Assembly (NCBI RefSeq): GCF_949628265.1
Contig: NC_088788.1
Span: 18,662,001-18,726,000 of the forward strand
Reading direction: 5' to 3'
Length of the DNA: 64,000 nt
Source: Cloeon dipterum
Lineage: Eukaryota; Arthropoda; Insecta; Ephemeroptera; Baetidae
This document shows positions 52,118-64,000 of this stretch, piece after piece (positions within the stretch are counted from its first letter, which is position 1; each line of letters begins with the position of its first letter). The position numbers and the translations under genes are program-made. The notes under the pieces are model-generated. The model saw only the letters and a list, made by a program, of their open reading frames with translations, was not told the DNA's origin and searched no databases.

Positions 52118-54732
52118 ATGGCAAAGGCGAGTGGTGCCCAACAGGGCGACCAAAAATTGATAGAATTGTCGAAAGCTTGCCAGTATGACGAATCTGGAGG
52201 CCCATTGGCATTGCTGAACGTAAATGATATCAGACAACCAGATGCGTCAACAGTGTGCAAATTCTACAGCAAATATTTGGGAGACATTGGCATCGAAATT
52301 CCCGAGGTTGCTGATGTAAGGACATAATAATATGATATGTATGTACTTAAAATTTTCGTTGCATTCAAACCCATATTTTCACAGCTGCCAGCCTACCAGA
52401 ATGTGCAACACCCAGAAATTCACAGGACAATGCTGCAGTATGGATTGCTGGCAAAAGCCATGCAGTTCTTTTTGAACAATATCAACAGCAACGCTATCTT
52501 CACCATAACAGACGTAATCAGTCCAACGCCGAATCGGCACCGGGCATTTCTCGCAGAGCTGCTCAATGCTCAGATATTTGGCGATTCAATCCGCGAGCAG
52601 GTCTTGACTGCAGGTCAGAACTGGCAAAAGTCTGAAGAAAAAACTGCCAAGCTGCGAGAGGAGCTGGAAGGGCTGCAGAACCGTAAGTCGCAGCTTCTGG
52701 TGGAAAAAGGGCTGCGCGAGGACAAAGTAAAAAACGTAAGGCCTTTAAAATTTTGGACCTATGGACACTATATTAAATTACACTTCCAGTTTGAGAAAAG
52801 AATGGAGTCAGCCAACCAGCAATGCAAGAAACTCACCTCTGACATGGGCGAGCACAGGCAAAGAGTGACAGAGCTGCAACAAGAGTTGGACGAACACATT
52901 CAAAAGCACATGCAGACTGCGCAGAGCAAAGAATTTGTGAGTGCAAATTTAAATTTTGCTCTTGAAATGTCTCACAATCAGACCAGGTTTTAAGTACAAA
53001 AATGGCTTGCTGAATTTTGTTAAATTGTTTTTAAAGACTGGGTGATTTTACAAGAGAATTTAAATTGTCTGCAATTTTTAAATTTCTTTTTTTTTCACCA
53101 TCATGATTTTTGGGATGTTGTTAGGGTGATATAGAAGTGTCCAAATAACCAAACTGTGCATTCAGCCCTTAAATGTTTTCTTTTGATGTGCTGAAAACTA
53201 CAATTAGTTCAACCAATTGCCATAGAAACGTGAAAAACAATTTTCTAAAATACAAGATCTTTCCTGACAAAAATTGGGGGGAAATCGGGAGAAACGGGCC
53301 TCTCGACTTTTTAAATAATGATAATGTGTCTTAAGTGTTAACTTTGCTAGAACATTTAAAAGATGCCATTTTTGACAGCCTAAACTTGTGAATTTGAACC
53401 AATTTTTTGGAACTTACCAAATTTTTGTATTTTTTGAATTTATTCTTCATTTTTGAATAGCAGAAATATAACATTTTTTTCTAAGTTTGGGATACATATA
53501 GGCCAAAGTTCATGCCTTGAATATTTACGAGCTGGTGCCCTTTTAGTTTGTGTAATGCGGATTGTCAATGATTGAAAAAAGTGGATTTTAGAGTTCGGGT
53601 GATCAATGACAACATAAAAAATTGCACGATCGATTGAATTTGATCTGCGGTATATGCTGGGGTTACCCCCAAGGTCAGAAAAGACCATCAGATCAGGTAA
53701 GAAATCAAATCCTTGCTTCAGGGTTGCCATTGAATAAACGATGTTATTATTTCCCAATGTAACAACGCCTGGCGGGCTCTTTTTTTTGTTTGATCTACGC
53801 ATCATAAGAACGGCCAAGCCGAGAACTTACAGACTAATTTTCAATTTGACCCTTTGGAATCAAAAGGGTGTTGAAGATCGTGTTTTTCCGTTGCCTGAGA
53901 GTCTTAATAGCTCCTGAAGGGTCGAAAAACTCGTATTAATCATTCAAATTATTGTGTTGTAGCACGCTACCAATCTGAAAAAGCTGGAGTGCCAAATTGT
54001 CAACTCGCCGCAGAGGGTGAAACAAGACCTGTCAATGGCGTTGGCGTCTCTGAATACAGTGACGGCCGAGGTGACCGAGAGGGAGTCCATTTTGACCTCC
54101 AGGCAGAACACGGAACGTTTTCTCGCAGAGTACATTCAAGTGCTGAAGGACGTGGAGGAGAGCGCCACCCAAATGGGCGAACTGAAGAAGATAAGTGTGC
54201 GCACTATCACCAGGATGAACGAACTGATGAACGAGAGGACCAAGCTGATGGCCGCCAATGACAAGATCAGCAAGGAGAATGTTAACGCGTCCGAGAGGCT
54301 GAACGCTTTGCAGCAGAAATTGGCCCAGATCAGCCAGAGCAGGGACCGCCTGATTGATGAGATGATGAAAACCCTGCAAGAATATGAAGAGTAAGATTGC
54401 TAGCACTGCTGTTTTCTTTTTTAACCATGTCTATTTTAGTGAGGAGCAGAACATGTTGAATGATCAAGATGTGATTGGCAATGCCATTCGGACCTATGAA
54501 GTGGACAAGTTAGATCTCAATGCAGCACTCCTAAATTTAGCTGATTACGAGACTGAGGCTGTTCATCTGTTGAATGACTTACATGTTTTGGTAAAAGAGC
54601 AACATCTAATTATTAAAATATTTTACTTACAGAACAAATTTTCAGGGGACTGAGAATGTTTATGAAGAAGCAAATGTTATCATGCTGCAGAAATTTGAAC
54701 AACTTAAGGACGATTTTGGTAGAGAACCGTGA
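52118..54732 (+). CDS. NUF2: Kinetochore protein NUF2
   Basis: Six coding exons (52118-52315, 52385-52735, 52790-52936, 53963-54390, 54440-54590, 54646-54732) give 453 residues; human NUF2 has 464. The N-terminal calponin-homology part ends in TITDVISPTPNRHRAFLAEL, the block that corresponds to ADILCPKAKRTARFL in human. From about residue 150 on it is coiled coil (EEKTAKLREELEGLQNRKSQ), with the conserved IVNSPQRVKQDL. NUF2 pairs with NDC80 and docks spindle microtubules at the outer kinetochore. A leader intron (51926-52113) precedes the start. Intron 3 (1.0 kb) holds nothing I recognise. Overall divergence is high, normal for this gene. Confidence 0.9.
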
Positions 54733-55904
54733 GAAAAACTTTTTAAAGAAGAATATATATATATTTGTAATCTTTGGAAGTCCAGCCAATTCCGATATAA
54801 TGTAATGATTATGTACAATAATGATGCATACATTTTAATAATTTTTGAATTTGATTTGACGTTTTTCTTACAAAATTATGTGCCCGTGCCTCGCATAATA
54901 TAATGTAATAGACCTCTACCATGAATTCTTGTACATCTTGGGAAATTCAAAACATGTCATTTGTTAGTGACACAGAAGTTTGGTCTGCTCATGGTACCTC
55001 TATCACACTGCAGCATTTTTTTGACAAATTTTTTCTACTGATGTGTTTAAACAATGTTCCTAAAATTCCTCTCTCAAGCTGGTATAATGTTCTATACACC
55101 CTGAGTTTTCCCCTCTGCATGGGAGAGGGAGATAATAATGATCGTGCATTTCGCACTTCTAGTAGACAAGGTGTAACAAACCACATAGCCGCTGCTCGAT
55201 AGTTCTTAACACAGTAGGTATTTTTGCACATATTTTTAATTCACTGCATGCTCTGTCAAGCAATCAATGCACGCACTCTGATCCTCTCTAAATTATATTT
55301 TGCAAGTTGGTAGCGCGGCGCGTTTCATTTATTATAGATCATATATGTCATAAGGGTTATACATTTTATGTTGCCCTTTTTGTCCCTACAAAGTTAGATT
55401 GTTTACTTTTAGGACTGAAATTAATATGTCAGCAATATGGTTATTTACAAAGAAGCTGTTGCTATTTTAGCCGAAAATTTTCAATAATAGAAGCTTAACA
55501 CAGTCTTAGCAAGCTAAAAAAATCTAACAATTTAAACTCGTTTACTTCTTCGAAAAAACGTTGAGCTTGTTTTGTCCTTTGTTAAATATTATCCAGTGTG
55601 GGCAAGGACCATTTTATCTCGATCTAAATTAATTTTTACATGTATTGATTTTTAAGTGCTAAGAATGTTAAGAATATAATTCATTATTTACGGAAAAACT
55701 TCTGGTTACTTTAGTGAAGTGGTTGGCCAAAGCAGTTTATTTTACTTGATTTTTAATTTGAAATTCCATAATTCGTAAGGAAAGGAAAAATTGCTGAAAA
55801 TGTTTTCGCATAGCTTCAATTTTTACGAGTATAATTATGCGCGTACTTCATCGGAATCAGAAAAATTGTAAAAATTCCATGAATTTGATCCAGAAAGCAT
55901 CATC
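54733..55904. other. Spacer between NUF2 and RPB8
   Basis: AT-rich, 1.2 kb. NUF2 3' UTR at the left, RPB8 promoter at the right. The open frames at 54921-55202 and 55307-55498 have no splice support and no recognisable product. Confidence 0.45.
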
Positions 55905-56384
55905 ATGGCGGGGATTTTGTTTGAAGACATCTTCAGCGTGAAGGATATCGACCCAGGCGGCAAGAAATTCGACAAAGTGTCCCGATTCTTCTGCGAGGGC
56001 GAGTCGTTTAAGATGAGCCTTATCTTGGACCTCAACACCATGATCTACCCCGTGGAATTGAATGAGAAGTTACGGCTGGTGTTGGCATCCACTCTGAGTG
56101 AAGAAGGCGCCACCGACCCAGGCGACTACTACAGCTACGTGAAGAACACCGGGCCCTCCAGAGCGGACTACTTTGAATATGTGGCCTTTGGCAAGTTCTA
56201 CCGCATTTTGAACGAGTCCAAGTCCATGGCGGATGATGACAAAGATGAGATGTCAAGTAGGCTGCTGTCAGTTTACGCGTCATTTGGAGGTCTGCTCATG
56301 AGACTCCAGGGTGACGCCAGCAACTTTCAAGCATTAGAAGTGGACCAGGCTGTCTACCTCCTCATCAAGAAAATTTCTTTTTAA
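55905..56384 (+). CDS. POLR2H: RNA polymerase I/II/III subunit RPB8
   Basis: A single intronless exon of 159 residues; human RPB8 has 150. Start [20 protein letters not shown] is nearly identical to the human N-terminus, and [29 protein letters not shown] and [10 protein letters not shown] follow. RPB8 is an OB-fold subunit common to all three nuclear polymerases. A small insertion around residues 85-125 explains the extra length. An AATAAA-like signal lies near 56543. The lack of introns beside intron-rich neighbours could mean an old retrocopy that became the working gene, or simple intron loss. Confidence 0.97.
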   Translation: MAGILFEDIFSVKDIDPGGKKFDKVSRFFCEGESFKMSLILDLNTMIYPVELNEKLRLVLASTLSEEGATDPGDYYSYVKNTGPSRADYFEYVAFGKFYRILNESKSMADDDKDEMSSRLLSVYASFGGLLMRLQGDASNFQALEVDQAVYLLIKKISF

Positions 56385-56387
56385 GTT

Positions 56388-57386
56388 GAAATTCTGCGGC
56401 ACTCATTACTAACCACTAAAATCTACACTGAATGAAAATCCCTCTAAAATAGCAGCGCAAGTAAGCGATTTACGTGGAGAAAAATTTCCAAGAACTGTAT
56501 TTTAGTGCTTATTTTAGTGCTGTATTTTAGTGTACTTATGAAAATAAATTAGACATTTTGTGATGCTATAGGATTGGCCTCCTTTTTCAAATAAAAATTA
56601 TTAAAAGTTTTGTTATGTATGGAAAGTCTTTCTCAGTAATTATATATAATATCTCAAATCTCAAATTTTCACCACATACAAAAATGCGCTACATCGCATT
56701 GGGAATTAAAAGAAAATTTGAATTGTGGATTGGATTTCTCAAGTTTCAACCAGCGATGGTGGATGAATTGAAATATTACAAGGGAAGGCGTTGCAAGGAT
56801 TTGTTAAGCAAAAAAGAAATCAGATATTTCTTGGCACTGGCACCTTTTGCAGGCTGCATGATGGAAAATTCATATTATTCATTTTAGCGGTTTCTACTTT
56901 AAGAATCACATTGAAAAATATTTTGGAGTGGGTAAATGAGTAATTTTTTTGGTATAATGAGTTTGTCTGATCAATAAAAAAAATTGAGGGTAAGAAATAA
57001 GAAACAGGACGGTGACGTTTTGGCTTTTCCCGCCAGTCAGCATAATGAGAAATTGAATTATAAAAAGCGCGCGTTCTTTTTCCCGCGCTTGTAGCTGAAG
57101 GTACCATTCCCCCTCCCAAATTTCAAGAAATAGTCAGTTGTCAGGAAAAATGATCTAAATATAAACAAATAATATTTCTGTTATCTGCTTATTTGGTTTG
57201 GGTTGAGAGCAAAGCTTGGTTATTTCAATCAACAGCGGCAATTACTACATTACATGCATCATACTTCATAATTCGTAAATCTGCTGATTAATATCTATTA
57301 AAATATTTTCAATCTATCGCGAGAAAAAAATTGAACAAAATACATACACAAGTACATACTTAAACGACGGTTTGGCAAACTCGAAA
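56388..57386. other. Spacer between RPB8 and CENP-C
   Basis: Holds the RPB8 3' UTR, with a small degenerate repeat of TTTTAGTGCT near 56500-56535, then the CENP-C upstream region. An unspliced 90-codon frame at 56615-56887 resembles no family and is probably chance. Confidence 0.45.
57025..57088. promoter_or_regulatory. CENPC: E2F-like motifs upstream of CENP-C
   Basis: TTTTCCCGCC at 57025-57034 and TTTTTCCCGCGC at 57077-57088 fit the E2F consensus. They sit about 300-360 bp before the CENP-C start codon. Similar motifs precede NUF2 5 kb away. Confidence 0.45.
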
Positions 57387-59999
57387 ATGATCAAACCGCC
57401 CAAAAGTGTATCAACAGTTTCCCGCAGCAAAGTGACGTCTGAAAAGGTTTAAATTATTATGCAATTGAATATTTTCATTTTTCTGTGGGAGCGTCCATTC
57501 CCAGCTTATGGAAATTGAATCGATGAATAAAAATTTCTCTTAAATTCCAGCCGGAACCAAAGTTGAAATATAGAGGCCTTCTGAAAGAGGGACATAACCT
57601 AGACCCTGCTGGCCTCGTATCAAGCACGCCAATATGCAGCAAGGAGAAGGTGCCACTCACTTTGCCATCTGGCTACTGTCTATCTCCAATTAAAAAAATC
57701 CATCCAGGTAAAACTATCCAATAATCAAGTTATTTAAATTAAAGGGTGTGATTTTACAGTTCAAAATCCCCTCCCAAGTGATGATGACGATGACGACAAT
57801 GTTATATTTAAAAATATAAGGACCCAAAAATCATTTTTATCTAAATCCAGGAAAACATACATTGACAAAAGTCCTGATTTTGATGAGGATTCTTCAGGTG
57901 CGGTTGAACGTGGAAGAGTGTCGAAAAATAAAAGTCATGAACACAATCCAGGAATTTTAAGTAAGGCTCAATACAGCAGGTGAATGAAAAACAGATAGTA
58001 TTATAGTGTCGATGTTTCATTTTAAGATAAATCACTGAAGAGAAAAAATGCTTTGTCTCCGCTGTCAGCAAAGAAGAGGTCGAAAATTGAAGATAAGCCA
58101 ATGACTGTCAACAAAGAACAGGGTCCAGCTCCAGAAATTCTTCCTTCTAAATTGAGTGAGAAAATTTGCGGAACCCCAATCAAGCAGTCACATGTGAAGA
58201 AGAACCAGTCAGGAAAGAAAATCAAGTCGAGTGAAGCAACAAAAACCAGCCCAAAAAAGCCCTTAGTTGGTAGAGTTTTAAAGTCTAGCTGAGAATTTGA
58301 GCTCTAAAATTTGCATTTTCAGATTCAAACAGCCCCAAAGAGGCGACTACATTCAGAAAACCACCTCCAAAACAGTCAGATAATAATATGAAAGGTAAAA
58401 GAAAGTTGTCATTTGTAAGAGCTTGCATGACAATTATTACTCAATTTTTTAGCTTCTAAAGAAAATTCTGACTCTAATGGAAATTCATCTGATGAGGAAG
58501 GTAAACCAATTCAGATTTTTCATTAATTAACAGCTAATTGATTGTGAGTGGTTTAGAGATGCCAACAATGTCCTCAAAATCAGAAAGAAGCCTGCCAAAA
58601 AAGAGGAAACTTTCTCAGCCTGACTCCAGTATTAGTTCTCTTCATGATGATTTCGCCATGATGAAAGAGAATCCTAAACCCAGCAGAAGTGGAAACAGAA
58701 CAACGATGAAAACTCTGCTACACGCTAGCAAAAGGAAGGAAGCAAAAGGCAGTAAGTGCTGCATAATGTCAAGCAGAGTTCCCTTGATAAGCAGGGTTGA
58801 TTGCAGCTCTACAGGTGGCAAGAAGGTCGTGTCGCACAAGGATGGCCCCCATTAATTACTGGGAGCAACGACTGAATTACGTTTACGTCAACGGCATTTC
58901 CACGCTAGATGTGCAAAACCCAGTGAAAAGTGAAGAAATTCACATGAAAAATTTATGTTTCAATATTTATTGTTTTTCAGGCCAACCGAAGGCGCCCAGC
59001 CAAAATCCAATTATGAAGGACACAAAAATTCCCATTCGCAAATCAATCGCCCTGACAAGTAAACCAAATTCTACTGGATCTCGGAAAGCGAGTCCAAAAA
59101 AGATCAGCTCGGTGAAGAAACCAGAGCCTTCAGCAAAAACGGTGGATCCTGGACCAAATGGGGAAAGCGGTGAAACTACAAAGATTCCATCCATACTCAC
59201 GGATTTGGCAACCTTAGAAACTGAGCTGCAAGGTAAATTTCTTTATTAAGATCATTTGATTGTTTTGTGAGTTTCTCGAAAATCTGCTTGGTATTATTCA
59301 AGATTGCTTTTCTTAACCCAGGTTTAAAAACAGTGTCAAGTTTAGTGTCTGCGTTTGAACAAAAATAGGAAAAGTTATGTTCTTGAGGCGCAGGGTTGCA
59401 TTTTCTTACCACCTGGTTTTTCACCAAAAGTTTTATTTTACCTATTTGTTGCGCAAGAATTGAAAAAAAATGTATGCATTATCCCGTCAATATGTTTATG
59501 CAAAAGTTTCTTTTAACCATTAATCACTAAAAAACATGTGCGTGTAACCTAAATAAAACTGGCGACCCCGATGAGAAAAGCCTGAACAATATTGAAACTT
59601 TGACTTCTTGCTTCAGACTTGTCTGCAAAATTGTACCATCAACATGAAAACATTTCATGCGAGGGTGTATTCCGCCTTAAACCTGGCAAGCGAAGAGGGA
59701 GGTACACATGCTCTTCAAAAACGGTAACTCAAAAAGATTAAAGTTTATCACATGATTCTTGATTTTTGCATACATAGCTGTTTTCCGTGCTGCGAGGGTT
59801 AGTGAAATTATTTGTAGACGATGTTGAGCAGATTGATAGCAGGGCTAATGTAAAAGCTGGTAACTCAAAATGAAATCTTTAACAATTACTGGATTTAACT
59901 GTGAATTAACCCTCCATAGGTCAAACGATTGAGATTGTTAACTGCGGGAACAAAGAAGATTGCATTGTCTACTTTGCTGAAATTTACAGAGGTGGTTAA
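57387..59999 (+). CDS. CENPC: Centromere protein C
   Basis: Twelve exons (57387-57446, 57551-57707, 57760-57960, 58027-58269, 58323-58394, 58453-58500, 58557-58751, 58807-58929, 58981-59232, 59617-59723, 59778-59859, 59920-59999) give 539 residues. The identification rests on two landmarks. Exon 8 encodes a CENP-C motif, RRSCRTRMAPINYW, close to the family's RRSKR-x-R-x-x-P-x-x-YW, about residues 330-345. The last three exons encode a cupin dimerisation fold (VFRLKPGKRRGRY, LFSVLRGLVKLFVDD, GQTIEIVNCGNKEDCIVYF). The rest is disordered and Lys/Ser/Pro-rich, as usual. CENP-C binds centromeric nucleosomes and recruits the outer kinetochore. The exon 8 donor (AAAA then GTGAAG) is the weakest call. 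An open frame at 60034-60210 behind a good acceptor could be an alternative end. Confidence 0.85.
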
Positions 60000-60145
60000 A
60001 CTAATCCAGTGAAGTTTTTGCTGGTATTATCAGCTAGAAATTTACCATGACAAATCGGTAGAGAGCCGTGGAGAGATTGAAGTTTACGTTGTACACATTG
60101 CAGATAATAAGAAAGGCAGTAAAATTAAGTCAATTTGGTATTATT

Positions 60146-60162
60146 TATTAATAAACAATACA
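60146..60162. terminator. Overlapping poly(A) signals, CENP-C and muskelin
   Basis: TTATTTATTAATAAACAA around 60146-60162 contains AATAAA on + (for CENP-C) and, through TTTATT, AATAAA on the minus strand (for muskelin). One short AT box therefore seems to serve both convergent genes, whose stop codons are about 240 bp apart. Confidence 0.5.
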
Positions 60163-60241
60163 TTTCTGACAAATTGGAGAGTATTGACTTTGAGCACAAT
60201 ATTCCAGTAGATTTAAGTAGCTCACAGCTAGAGTAAGGTGA

Positions 60242-64000
<3,759 letters not shown>

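Noticed and set aside
53440-53817. 125-codon minus-strand frame in NUF2 intron 3
   Set aside because: No domain, no promoter or poly(A) signal, and no splice partners; a frame of this length can arise by chance in a 1-kb intron.
56615-56887. 90-codon plus-strand frame after RPB8
   Set aside because: Lys/Phe/Tyr-rich composition follows base composition; no family resemblance and no clear transcript signals.
58797-58855. Short frame ending VVSHKDGPH as the continuation of CENP-C exon 7
   Set aside because: It stops at once; the acceptor a few bases upstream instead opens the frame with the CENP-C motif.

Overview
The window is eukaryotic nuclear DNA: AT-rich, gene-dense (18 protein-coding genes in 64 kb), with many short GT-AG introns (often 50-120 nt), AATAAA signals close behind stop codons, and genes on both strands. 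A ZAD-type C2H2 zinc-finger protein points to an arthropod, most likely an insect with a compact genome. The species cannot be named from the sequence. Exon models were built by hand from splice signals and reading phase. In every complete model the exon lengths sum to a multiple of three.

Layout, left to right. 1-2 kb: 3' part of an unrecognised + gene, tail-to-tail with a secreted C-type lectin (-). 2.7-6.4 kb: RBM45, four RRMs (-). 7.7-11.3 kb: ZAD zinc-finger protein (+). 11.7-17.6 kb: CDK12 (-). 18.9 kb: UMA-domain protein (+). 19.4-22.7 kb: ERCC3/XPB helicase of TFIIH (-). 23.2-26.2 kb: enolase-phosphatase E1 (+). 27.0-28.8 kb: TTC36 (+). 29.3-31.4 kb: SEC62 (-). 31.8-33.2 kb: SZRD1 (+). 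33.7-36.0 kb: nuclear-looking protein with a RAMA-like domain (-). 36.4-37.2 kb: SPT4 (+). 37.9-41.6 kb: GTF2H2/p44 of TFIIH (+). 46.1-50.5 kb: cationic amino-acid transporter (+). 52.1-54.7 kb: NUF2 (+). 55.9 kb: RPB8, intronless (+). 57.4-60.0 kb: CENP-C (+). 60.2-64.0 kb: muskelin, 5' end outside the window (-).

Most genes are housekeeping. Two themes recur. Five encode transcription machinery (CDK12, XPB, SPT4, p44, RPB8), including two subunits of TFIIH. Two encode kinetochore proteins (NUF2, CENP-C) that lie within 3 kb of each other, each with E2F-like motifs upstream. Neighbouring genes are often head-to-head (likely shared promoters) or tail-to-tail with abutting or overlapping 3' ends.

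Non-genic structure: a 140-bp palindromic MITE inside a (TA)n tract in a p44 intron, a second long (TA)n tract in a TTC36 intron, an imperfect hairpin in the first intron of the enolase-phosphatase gene, and a GC-AG intron in muskelin. I saw no retrovirus-like, Polinton-like, CRISPR, rRNA or convincing tRNA sequence.
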